Shown: positions 1 through 6,656 of the stretch, piece after piece
Layout of the letters: the number at the start of each line of letters is the position of its first letter
Numbering within the stretch: the first letter of the stretch is position 1
Assembly: GCA_902778205.1 (NCBI GenBank)
Contig: CACYWX010000173.1
Coordinates: 1-6,783 of the forward strand
Origin: an uncultured Ruminococcus sp.
GTDB lineage: Bacteria > Bacillota > Clostridia > Oscillospirales > CAG-272
Length of the DNA: 6,783 nt
Direction of reading: 5' to 3'
The notes under the pieces: generated by a model
What the model was told of the DNA's origin: nothing
Seen by the model: the letters and a program-made list of their open reading frames with translations, nothing else
Databases searched by the model: none
Made by a program: the position numbers and the translations under genes

Positions 1-42
1 GCTCTGTACGGCGCGGCCGGTATCCGTGTTATCGTTGGTCAT
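1..42 (-). CDS. N-terminal 14 codons of an unidentified downstream gene
   Basis: An ATG at 42-40 opens a frame that stays open to the left edge and reads MTNDNTDTGRAVQS. A GGAAGG Shine-Dalgarno sequence lies inside the end of recJ, 8 nt before the ATG. The start is only 4 nt past the recJ stop codon, so the gene is probably co-transcribed and translationally coupled with recJ. Fourteen residues are too few to name a product. In many Bacillota recJ is followed by apt or relA, but nothing visible here supports either. Confidence 0.5.
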   Translation of the reverse strand, partial: MTNDNTDTGRAVQS

Positions 43-46
43 AAGT

Positions 47-2218
47 TCAGCCTTCCAAATCGTCGTTCAGTTTCTTCAGGATCCCGGCGCTCATGAGATC
101 GACCTTGCCGGAGCGGTTCACGGCCCGGAAGGCGAAGAGCTCGCTGTCCTCCGTCAGTCTCGTGACGCCGAAGAGACCCAGCTCTCGGAAGGTCAGAAGG
201 ATCACCTTCAGCTTGGTATAGCCCACCTGCCGTCCCCCGGTGGCTACCAGATAGGACAACCCTCGCACCGTGAAGGCGTCCCGGTCGGCCTTGAGCTCCC
301 GGCGGATCACGCTGTACACCGCGGCGAAGTCCTCCCGGTCCGGCAGAACGGCGGAGGAGGGCGCGATCCCGCGGAGGGACTGTCCGGCCCGGATACGCGC
401 GTACCAGCTCCGGTCGCGGCTCTCCGTCTCCATCTGCTCCTCCGACAGGCGGGCGTCCCGGACGATGAGCTGGAGGTTCCGCTGATGGCCGAATTCGTTG
501 ATGTCCATGGTGAACATCACGTCCGCCGTGTCGCCGGGATAGAGATCGATCTCCTGGATGGTCTTGCGGAAGCACATGGCGGTCACGGTGACGCCGCCGG
601 TCTTCAGAAGCAGTCTGGTGTGCTTGCCGCCTCCCACCGCCGCCACGTCCGCGATTTTTACCCGGCGCAGCACGAAGACCGGCACCGGATTGGACACGCC
701 GAAGGGCTCCAGACTGTAAAGCTCCGCCGCCTGCTCCATGGTCAGGTCCGCGGGAGTCAGCTCGCATTCGGCGTCCAGCTGGGGGGTCAGGTCCCGGTCG
801 GCGAAGGCTTCCCGGGCGTAGTCGTTGATCCTCTCCCGGAAGGCGTCGAGATTCCGGCGCTTGACCGTCAGGCCCGCCGCCAGCTCGTGTCCGCCGAATT
901 TCTCCAGCAGATCGGAGCAGGAGCTCAGCGCCTCCACCAGATTCATGCCCTTGACCGAGCGGCCGGAGCCCTTGCCCGGGTCGTCCCCAGACTTCTCCTC
1001 CCCGGCCCCCTCAAAGGATATGAGGATGGAGGGACATCCGTACTTCTCCGTGATGCGGGAGGCCACGATGCCGATGATGCCATGATGCCAGTTCTCCGCA
1101 TCCAGCACGATGACCGGGTCCCGGGTGAAGTCGTGGCGGGCGGCGATCATGGCGTAGGCGTCCTCCATGATGCGGTTCTCGGCCTCCTGACGCTCCCGGT
1201 TGATCTCGCAGAGCTGCCGGGCCAGGGGAGCCGCCTCCTCGCAGTCCTTCGCCAGCAGAAGCTCCACCGCCATGGAGGCGTCGCGGATCCGTCCGGCGGC
1301 GTTGATGCGGGGCGCGATGGTGTAGCCGATATAGGAGGCCGTGACCTTTTTCTTCTTCACCGTCCGGGCTTCCTCCCGCGTGGCCTCCATGAGCTCCACC
1401 AGCCCGGGACGCTTTGTATTCTCGATGAGGGACAGGCCGTAGCTGACGATCAGCCGGTTCTCGTCCCGCACAGGCATCACGTCCGCCACGGTGCCGATGG
1501 CCACCAGATCACCGTAATCCCGGGAAATGCGGCGCACGCAGTCCAGCATGTCGTCCCCGGGACAGAACACCGCCTCCAGGGCGCACAGGGTCTTGAACAC
1601 GACTCCCACGCCGGCCAGCTCCTTGAAGGGATAGGGGCAGTCCGGACGGCGGGGATTCACCACGGCCTCGCAGTCCGGCAGATCCCCGTGGCACTCGTGA
1701 TGGTCCGTGACAATGAAGTCGATCCCCAGCTCACGGGCCGTTTCCGCCTCGGCGGACGCGGTGATGCCCGTATCCACGGTGATGATCAGGCGGCACCCCT
1801 CCCCGGCCAGCTTCCGGATGGCGGATTCCGACACGCCGTAGCCCTCTCCGGACCGGCAGGGGATATAGTAGCCCACGTCCGCGCCCCGGGAGGCCAGATA
1901 CAGATAGAGGCAGGTGACGGAGGTGACCCCGTCCACGTCGTAGTCGCCATAGATCACGATCCTGTCGCCGGATTCCACCGCCTCGCGGATCCGGGACGCG
2001 GCCCTGTCCATGTCCTTCATCAAAAAGGGATCGTGCAGCTGCTCCTCCTCCTTCCGGAGAAACCGCGCGCCCTCCTCCGGCGTCGTTCAGCCCCGGTTTT
2101 TCAGAAGCTGCGCCGTAGGAAGCCGGATGCCGAGCTCACGGGCGATGGCGGATACCTCCGGGTCCTTCGCCATGGCGCCGGCTGTTGTCATGATGTTCCA
2201 CTGATTCCTGTACTGCAT
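47..2218 (-). CDS. recJ: RecJ single-stranded-DNA-specific 5'-3' exonuclease, interrupted by in-frame UGA at codon 44
   Basis: RecJ degrades single-stranded DNA 5' to 3' in recombination and mismatch or base-excision repair in the cytoplasm. Read from ATG 2218 there are 723 codons. The DHH motifs are intact: GDYDVDG at 91-97, TVDTGI 147-152, DHHE 172-175 and GTVAD 242-246. The DHHA1 signatures NWHHGIIG (376-383) and FGGHELAAG (441-449) are also present, followed by a probable OB-fold near 480-590 and a C-terminal domain of about 100 residues. The beginning (MQYRNQWNIM, then ELGI and LLKNRG) resembles RecJ N-termini. Codon 44 is UGA (2089-2087), after which the same frame continues TTPEEGARFL and on through LHDPFLMKDMD, as in the family. 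The unbroken remainder can be opened from TTG 2023 or ATG 2020 (658 or 657 residues), which would lose the first 65 or 66 positions but no catalytic motif. The Shine-Dalgarno before 2218 is weak. The gene ends in UGA. Whether full-length protein is made is unresolved. Confidence 0.93.
2054..2080 (-). other. Stem-loop 6 nt downstream of the recJ internal UGA
   Basis: On the mRNA strand CCGGAGGAG (2080-2072) can pair with UUUCUCCGG (2062-2054) around the 9-nt loop GGCGCGCGG. Six outer pairs are Watson-Crick; the inner three are G-U, A-U and G-U. It begins 6 nt after the UGA. Its placement and G-first loop recall bacterial SECIS elements, but the UGA-to-loop distance (15 nt) is at or just below the usual lower limit. 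In a GC-rich coding sequence such a hairpin can also arise by chance. Confidence 0.35.
2087..2089 (-). other. recJ: In-frame UGA codon within recJ (codon 44)
   Basis: The minus strand reads AAC CGG GGC TGA ACG ACG CCG, that is NRG, stop, TTP. The frame is identical before and after, so this is a single-codon interruption and not a frameshift. In B. subtilis RecJ, as I recall it, the equivalent stretch reads RGF followed by DTAESARLFL, so the UGA replaces one ordinary, non-catalytic residue. Single-base precursors of UGA would be codons such as TGC, TGG, GGA or CGA. The other UGA codons in the window act as normal stops. Confidence 0.9.
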
Positions 2219-2276
2219 TATTCCGTTCGCTCTTTTCTCTATATAAAAAATTGAAAAATCAGGCGTATCATGCTGT
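2219..2276 (-). other. AT-rich spacer upstream of recJ
   Basis: This 58-nt gap between the RseC-like gene and recJ contains the only strongly AT-rich run inside the operon (minus strand TTTTTCAATTTTTTATATAG). TATATA or TATAGA could serve as a -10 element, but no acceptable -35 lies 16-18 nt upstream. No hairpin followed by a T-run was found. It may be a weak internal promoter or an unstructured translation leader; the sequence does not decide between these. Confidence 0.3.
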
Positions 2277-2741
2277 TCATTCGACTCCGTCCGAATCGTC
2301 GGTCCCGTCCGCGCCGGCCAATGCGACGATCCGGATCCGGGGCGCTTTTCCCGCCAGCTTCCGGTCGTAGAGGCCGATGGCGAGGAACGCAAGGACAAAT
2401 CCCGCGGCGGCACAGGCCACTCCCGCTCCTTCCGAGCCGAAGAGCCGGGTTCCGAGGAAGAAGAAAAGGGCGCAGACCGCCAGAGGCACCAGGAATACCA
2501 GGGCGGCCGATCCCAGAACGACCTTCTCCTCGGACTCCACCTCCACCAGATCGCCGGTCTTCGCGCCGATCAGGTTCACCGCGCGGGCGGTCATGGGCCG
2601 GCTGTCCCCCACGATGCCCGTGATGGCGCAGTGCCCGCCGCATCCGCCGCGCTTTTCGCATCCGTCGCACATGGTGGAGCGTCTGACCTCCACCGTCGCA
2701 TAGGATCCGTTCACCGCCGTGACCTTCGCTCTCTGTCTCAT
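2277..2741 (-). CDS. RseC/MucC-like two-TM membrane protein with four-cysteine motif
   Basis: This is a 154-residue protein. Residues 1-75 form a small soluble domain with cysteines at 25, 28, 34 and 38 (CDGC, then C and C within GGCGGHC), the pattern of the RseC/SoxR-reducing-system family. Two hydrophobic helices follow at about 76-98 and 105-125. The tail is acidic and hydrophilic and ends DGVE. Family members are named for a role near SoxR reduction in enterics; in Clostridia they are common but their job is not established. The cysteines may bind a metal or Fe-S cluster, which is inferred from their spacing. The ATG at 2741 has a GGAGG 4 nt upstream. The gene follows the FAD oxidoreductase by 46 nt and precedes recJ by 58 nt, which suggests a redox role linked to the flavoenzyme. 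It ends in UGA. Confidence 0.82.
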   Translation of the reverse strand: MRQRAKVTAVNGSYATVEVRRSTMCDGCEKRGGCGGHCAITGIVGDSRPMTARAVNLIGAKTGDLVEVESEEKVVLGSAALVFLVPLAVCALFFFLGTRLFGSEGAGVACAAAGFVLAFLAIGLYDRKLAGKAPRIRIVALAGADGTDDSDGVE

Positions 2742-2762
2742 AGGACCTCCGGTTTATTCAGC

Positions 2763-2776
2763 CCGGCTTTGGCCGG
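2763..2776 (-). other. Small intergenic stem-loop between the FAD oxidoreductase and the RseC-like gene
   Basis: On the minus strand CCGGC, CAAA loop, GCCGG forms a 5-bp GC stem 11 nt after the UAA of the oxidoreductase. It is followed by GCUGAAUAAACC and not by a U-tract, so it is not an intrinsic terminator for this strand. It could protect an mRNA 3' end or tune expression of the next gene, which is inference only. Confidence 0.3.
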
Positions 2777-2787
2777 TTGGTTGATGT

Positions 2788-4413
2788 TTACGCTTCCGGG
2801 GACGGACCGTGAGCCGCCATCAGCTTCAGGGCACACCGAACGCCGTCCACCGCCGCGGACACGATCCCGCCCGCGTATCCGGCTCCCTCGCCGCAGGGAT
2901 AGATCCCGTCGTGTCCGAGGGCGCATCCGTCCTCGCCGCGCAGGATCCGCACGGGGGAGGAGGTCCGGGTCTCGATGCCGGTGAGAGGAACCGCGGGATC
3001 GTCGTAGCCCTTCAGCTTCCGGCCGAAATCCGCCAGACCCTCCCGCAGCAGCTCCGTCACAAAGGGAGGAAGAAGGTCCGCGAAATCCGCGGGGGTCACG
3101 ACGCCTCCCCGGTATGTGGGGACGATCTTCGAATACTCGGTCCCGCGCTTCCCTGCCAGCAGATCGCCGACAGTCTGGTACGGAGCAGCGTAGGTCCTGC
3201 CCCCCGCCTCGAAGGCCCGCCGCTCCAGTTCTCTCTGGAAGGCTATGGCCTCAAGGGGCGAGCCGCCGAAATCGGAGGGATGGACGGACACGCAGACCGC
3301 CGCGTTGGCGTTGACGCCGTCCCGGGCGCGCTCGCTCATGCCGTTGGTCACCACGCCGCCCTCCTCGCTGGCCGAGGGAACCACCACGCCGCCGGGACAC
3401 ATGCAGAAGGTGTAGCACCCCCGCTCTCCCCGCCGGTACGACAGCTGATATTCCCCTCTGCCCAAGGACGGATCCCCGGCGTGCTCATGGAACAGGGCCT
3501 CGTCGATGTCCCGCTGGAGATGCTCGGCCCGGACTCCCACGGAGAAGGGCTTGGCCTCCACCGAAAACCCGGACGCGATCAGCTCGCCCACGGTATCCCG
3601 CGCGCTGTGGCCCGTCGCCAGGATCAGCGCGTCGAAGGGGACGTCTCCGTCCGGGGTGGTCAGCACCCCGTCCCGGATCCCGCGCGCGGCGGAATGATAG
3701 CGGATCTCGCCTCCCAGGGAACGGATCCTAGCGTCGACGTTCTTCACCACCTGCCGGAGCACGTCCGTTCCGATGTGGGGCTTCGATTTATAGAGAATGT
3801 CATCCGGCGCGCCCAGGGAATGGAGCGACTCCATGACCCAGGCGGTCAGGGGATCGCTGATGCGGGTGGTGAGCTTGCCGTCCGAAAAGGTGCCCGCTCC
3901 TCCCGCGCCGAACTGGATGTTGCATTCCGGATCCAGAACGCCGTCCCGGACGAACCGCTCCACCGCCGCCGCGCGCTCCTCCACGGATCCTCCCCGCTCA
4001 AAGATCAGGGGGCGGTATCCCTCGGAGGCCAGCACCAGTCCCGCGAACATCCCGGCCGGTCCGAAGCCGACGATCACGGGACGGTATTCCAGAGGACGAT
4101 CCCCCTTTACGGGCGTGAGGACGGGATCGGAGTGAAGACGGATCTCCCCGCCCCTAGCTCCCGACGCCTCAATCCGCGCCGCTGCCCGGCCTCCCGCAGT
4201 CACCTCGCCGCAGACCGTATAGACGAAGGAAATCTCTCCCCGCCGTGCGTCCACGGATTTCCGGGCGATTTTCAGGTTTTCGGCACGGACTCCCGTCTCC
4301 CTGCGGATCTTCTCCGCGGCCTTCTCCACGGCGCGGCGGTCGGCCTCCTCCCCGGTCATGCCGACGGTATGGAGGACCCGGACGCCGCCCGTTTCCAGCT
4401 TGTATCGTTTCAT
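2788..4413 (-). CDS. FAD-dependent oxidoreductase, COG2509 (uncharacterised NAD(FAD)-utilising dehydrogenase) family
   Basis: This 541-residue protein starts with an N-terminal alpha/beta region of about 100 residues. A Rossmann FAD-binding site follows: GFGPAG at 116-121 and the acidic end of strand two in FERG at 138-141. The family's diagnostic block is clear: NIQFGAGGAGTFSDGKLTTR (165-184), then KSKPHIGTD (209-217). Further family marks are ATGHS (266-270), FCMCPGG (336-342, with two cysteines) and the C-terminal flavin-contacting GIYPCGEGAGYAGG (503-516). Substrate and electron partner are not known for the family. I chose ATG 4413 because GGAAG lies 7 nt before it. ATG 4419 overlaps the cdaR stop as ATGA, but the GGAAG is then only 1 nt away; that start would add two residues. 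The gene is cytosolic, with no signal peptide or membrane segment. It ends in UAA and sits tightly behind cdaR, which implies coupled expression. Confidence 0.9.
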   Translation of the reverse strand: MKRYKLETGGVRVLHTVGMTGEEADRRAVEKAAEKIRRETGVRAENLKIARKSVDARRGEISFVYTVCGEVTAGGRAAARIEASGARGGEIRLHSDPVLTPVKGDRPLEYRPVIVGFGPAGMFAGLVLASEGYRPLIFERGGSVEERAAAVERFVRDGVLDPECNIQFGAGGAGTFSDGKLTTRISDPLTAWVMESLHSLGAPDDILYKSKPHIGTDVLRQVVKNVDARIRSLGGEIRYHSAARGIRDGVLTTPDGDVPFDALILATGHSARDTVGELIASGFSVEAKPFSVGVRAEHLQRDIDEALFHEHAGDPSLGRGEYQLSYRRGERGCYTFCMCPGGVVVPSASEEGGVVTNGMSERARDGVNANAAVCVSVHPSDFGGSPLEAIAFQRELERRAFEAGGRTYAAPYQTVGDLLAGKRGTEYSKIVPTYRGGVVTPADFADLLPPFVTELLREGLADFGRKLKGYDDPAVPLTGIETRTSSPVRILRGEDGCALGHDGIYPCGEGAGYAGGIVSAAVDGVRCALKLMAAHGPSPEA

Positions 4414-4415
4414 GG

Positions 4416-5681
4416 TCATTCTTCCGTAAAGGTCACGGTAATGTCGTAGTATCCCAGAGGCAGGACGTCGTTCCGGTAGGGAGAATCCACCCGGACCTCC
4501 GCCCGGACCTGGGAGGTGGAGCCGATGTTGGAACTGTTGTAGGGGCTCATGTCCAGCACCAGGCTCACGTCCTCAGGCGTCAGCTTCGACAGAATGTCCT
4601 CCGGACCCAGGAAGATGACGCTGACCGGATCCTTGTCCCAGTCGTAGTGGACGTCATCCCGCCCCCCGGTGTCCTGAATGTTGTAGCCGGAGACGGTGAT
4701 CCTTCTGGTCTTGAGATCCGGATCCAGGGCCACGGATACCGACGCCTGGGCCGCGGACAGGGTGACGCCCTCCGGAGCCTTCAGCGCGGCGGTTTTCTCC
4801 ACCGCAAGGTCGATGACCTCCGTCCGCTCGTCGATGACGATGGGCTCCACCAGTCCGCCCCGGTCGATGACGTCGGGGTCTCCGGTGGCTGTGACCGTCG
4901 CAGGCTCCACGGAAACGGAGGCGTTCTCCCCGTTCAGGAATCCCCAGCGGAAGTTCACCGGGACCTCCGTCTCCACGGATTTCAGGATCGGCACCGTCAC
5001 GCTGACGTAGGACGGCTCGCATTCCAGATAGGGCTTGTCGATTTCATCCCCGCGGGAATTCAGCAGAAGGACGTTCTCGGTCATGACCGTGGTTTTCTGC
5101 ACGCCGCTCATATCCAGTCTGACGCAGACGGCCTTGACGGAGTTGACGTAGGAGCGGGGACCCGTGACCGCGATCTTGTCCGCGGACATCAGGAGCGGCC
5201 CCACGAAGCATCCCTCCGGAAGACTGGTGTTCTCGCGCTGTTCGGTCAGATCCATGTACACCGTCACGCTCTCGTCCACGTAGACCGACAGGTAGTCCGG
5301 CGATACGGAGGAAATCTTGCAGTTCTCCAGGGCGTCCACCACAATGCTGCAGGGCTGGCGGCCCGCCTCGGTGATGCCGGACAGGTCGGCCGTCGCCACG
5401 ATGTCCTCGTCCTTGAGGCGGGAGACCACGCTCCGGCGGCCCATGACCGTCACGTCCACCACGGAGCCTCCTCCGCTGTACACGGCCAGTCTTTTCTGCT
5501 GGAGCTCCTCCCGGCCGGTCAGCTCCACGGTGACATGGAACGTCTGCTTGTATTCGGGTGATTCCACAGCCATGACGTAGAGCCAGAGGCAGAAGGCGGC
5601 CAGCAGGCACAACAGCCACGTCACAAGACTGCTGAAGCGGAATTTCGGAAGCAGGGACTGTGTTTGTCTGTTCTGATTCAT
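4416..5681 (-). CDS. cdaR: CdaR/YbbR-domain protein, membrane-anchored partner of diadenylate cyclase
   Basis: This 421-residue protein has a short basic N-terminus, one membrane helix at about 18-38 (ending LWLYVMAVE) and a long extracellular part made of four YbbR-type beta repeats, roughly 47-137, 140-231, 236-319 and 326-420. Repeat hallmarks are VTVMGRRSVVSRL, IAVTGPRSYVNSV, VTATGDPDVI and VIFLGPEDILSKL. In characterised Bacillota CdaR binds CdaA and modulates its c-di-AMP synthesis, perhaps in response to cell-wall conditions. The count of four repeats and the overall size fit CdaR. The ATG at 5681 has GGAAGGAG ending 8 nt upstream, inside the end of cdaA, with only 3 nt between the genes. 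The UGA stop overlaps or abuts the start of the FAD oxidoreductase. Identification rests on the helix, the repeats and the position directly behind cdaA. Confidence 0.94.
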   Translation of the reverse strand: MNQNRQTQSLLPKFRFSSLVTWLLCLLAAFCLWLYVMAVESPEYKQTFHVTVELTGREELQQKRLAVYSGGGSVVDVTVMGRRSVVSRLKDEDIVATADLSGITEAGRQPCSIVVDALENCKISSVSPDYLSVYVDESVTVYMDLTEQRENTSLPEGCFVGPLLMSADKIAVTGPRSYVNSVKAVCVRLDMSGVQKTTVMTENVLLLNSRGDEIDKPYLECEPSYVSVTVPILKSVETEVPVNFRWGFLNGENASVSVEPATVTATGDPDVIDRGGLVEPIVIDERTEVIDLAVEKTAALKAPEGVTLSAAQASVSVALDPDLKTRRITVSGYNIQDTGGRDDVHYDWDKDPVSVIFLGPEDILSKLTPEDVSLVLDMSPYNSSNIGSTSQVRAEVRVDSPYRNDVLPLGYYDITVTFTEE

Positions 5682-5684
5682 TCC

Positions 5685-6596
5685 TCAGTCTCCTTCCGTC
5701 CGATCCGTATCCCGGCGGCTCTTCTTCTCGTGCGCCGTCCGCTCCCGGACCAGGCCCGGGATGGGAAACCGTTTCCGCGTCCCGTCGTTCAGAAGCTCGG
5801 CGGTCAGGAATTCTCCCAGCGCCTCCGGCGTGTAGTCCCGTCTGAGGGTGCCCTCCACGGCGGTGGAAATGGTGCCGGTCTCCTCGGACACGATCACCAC
5901 CACGGCGTCGCTGTTTTCGCTCATGCCCAGTCCCGCCCGGTGCCGGGTGCCCAGATCCTTGCTGATGTCGGGGTTGGAGGACAGGGGCAGGAGACATCCC
6001 GCGGCGTTGATGCGGCCGTCCCGGATGATCATGGCGCCGTCGTGCATGGGGGCTTTATTGAAAAAGATGTTTTTGATGAGAAACGCGGCGGGGTAGGCGT
6101 CGATCACCGTGCCGGTCAGAATGAGATCCCCCAGCTTGGTGGTCCGCTCGAAGACGATGAGCGCGCCGGTTTTCGACTCCGACAGGTCTCCCACGGCCTG
6201 CGTCACCTGACCGATCATGGCGTGGACGGCGTCCAGATCCCTCGATTCGCCAAGGGAGCGGAATCCCTTGATGGGCGTCGCGCCGACCTTCTCCAGTACG
6301 GAGCGGATCTCTGGCTGGAACAGGATCACAAGCGTGGTGAAGCCCACCTGGATGATGTTCTTGAAGAGGTACTGGAGCATGTACATATCCAGTATGTTGG
6401 CCAGAATATTCGCGGCGATCAGCAGCAGAACGCCCATGGCCAGCTTCCCGGCTCTCCTTTCCCGGACAAACCGGAACAGATAGTACAGCAGCACGGTCAC
6501 GCACAGAATGTCGACCGCGTCCAGAAAACCGAAGCCCTGAATGATGCTTCGGAGGGACCCGATCTGCTCCGGCAGCGCGAGGAGTACGGGATGCAA
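5685..6596 (-). CDS. cdaA: Diadenylate cyclase CdaA (DacA), membrane c-di-AMP synthase
   Basis: CdaA condenses two ATP into c-di-AMP, the second messenger controlling potassium and osmolyte transport and cell-wall balance in Bacillota. The 303-residue protein has three membrane helices at about 24-44, 50-69 and 73-93, then LFQPEIRSVLEKVG. The cytosolic DAC domain follows from about 118. Catalytic signatures are present: APMHDGAMII with DGA at 186-188, and GTRHRAGLG at 216-224 with RHR at 218-220. ISTAVEGTLRRD follows. The charged tail (280-303) is poorly conserved. The start is TTG at 6596, supported by GGGAGG ending 7 nt upstream and by the lack of any in-frame ATG before residue 54, which would remove the first helix. 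It is the first gene behind the strong promoter at 6628-6656 and lies 3 nt from cdaR. The length is slightly above the usual 270-290 residues. Confidence 0.97.
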   Translation of the reverse strand: MHPVLLALPEQIGSLRSIIQGFGFLDAVDILCVTVLLYYLFRFVRERRAGKLAMGVLLLIAANILANILDMYMLQYLFKNIIQVGFTTLVILFQPEIRSVLEKVGATPIKGFRSLGESRDLDAVHAMIGQVTQAVGDLSESKTGALIVFERTTKLGDLILTGTVIDAYPAAFLIKNIFFNKAPMHDGAMIIRDGRINAAGCLLPLSSNPDISKDLGTRHRAGLGMSENSDAVVVIVSEETGTISTAVEGTLRRDYTPEALGEFLTAELLNDGTRKRFPIPGLVRERTAHEKKSRRDTDRTEGD

Positions 6597-6603
6597 GAGA
6601 ACA

Positions 6604-6609
6604 CCTCCC
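6604..6609 (-). promoter_or_regulatory. cdaA: Ribosome binding site of cdaA (fixes the TTG start)
   Basis: The minus strand reads GGGAGG, then 7 nt (TGTTCTC), then TTG. This near-perfect Shine-Dalgarno is the best in the window and is the reason for choosing the TTG at 6596. Confidence 0.85.
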
Positions 6610-6610
6610 C

Positions 6611-6638
6611 TATGATACGATCACAATATTATATCATA
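6611..6638 (-). promoter_or_regulatory. Inverted repeat overlapping the -10 box and start site of the cdaA promoter
   Basis: The 7-bp arms TATGATA (6638-6632) and TATCATA (6617-6611) are exact reverse complements, separated by 14 nt, and bracket the TATAAT and the predicted start site. The position suits a repressor operator. The arms are AT-rich and one overlaps the -10 box, so partial chance symmetry is possible. Confidence 0.35.
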
Positions 6639-6656
6639 CCCCGGGCTGTTTTTCAA
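6628..6656 (-). promoter_or_regulatory. Sigma-A type promoter for cdaA and the operon
   Basis: The minus strand carries TTGAAA (6656-6651), a 17-nt spacer, and a perfect TATAAT (6633-6628) preceded by TG one base away, giving an extended -10. Transcription would begin near 6620-6622, leaving a leader of about 25 nt before the cdaA TTG. The leader holds the ribosome binding site and little else, so there is no room for a riboswitch downstream of this start site. Confidence 0.85.

Noticed and set aside
26..2254. A 742-codon open frame on the plus strand, opposite recJ.
   Set aside because: It lies in exact codon register with recJ. Its stops would require TTA, CTA or TCA codons in recJ, which are avoided in this GC-rich genome. 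The product is low-complexity His/Gly/Arg-rich with no family features, whereas recJ on the other strand is unmistakable.
2264..2271. Octamer CGTATCAT shared between the recJ upstream spacer and the cdaA leader (reverse complement at 6612-6619).
   Set aside because: It is a single short match with no second arm near recJ. Chance is an adequate explanation.
2763..2776. Intrinsic terminator after the FAD oxidoreductase.
   Set aside because: The GC stem is only 5 bp and is not followed by a U-tract on the minus strand. The opposite strand has a slightly T-rich flank but no gene that would need a terminator.
2809..4449. A 546-codon plus-strand open frame opposite the FAD oxidoreductase.
   Set aside because: It has the same in-register antisense shadow effect. 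The minus-strand product has a complete FAD-binding family signature.
4245..5561. A 438-codon plus-strand open frame opposite cdaR.
   Set aside because: It is an in-register antisense shadow. The minus strand encodes a TM helix and four YbbR repeats, with proper start, ribosome binding site and operon spacing.
47..5687. UGA reassigned to a sense codon throughout this genome.
   Set aside because: UGA ends cdaA 3 nt before the next start, ends cdaR at the start of the next gene (ATGA), and ends the RseC-like gene and recJ at the expected protein lengths. Only one internal UGA occurs in about 2,140 codons.
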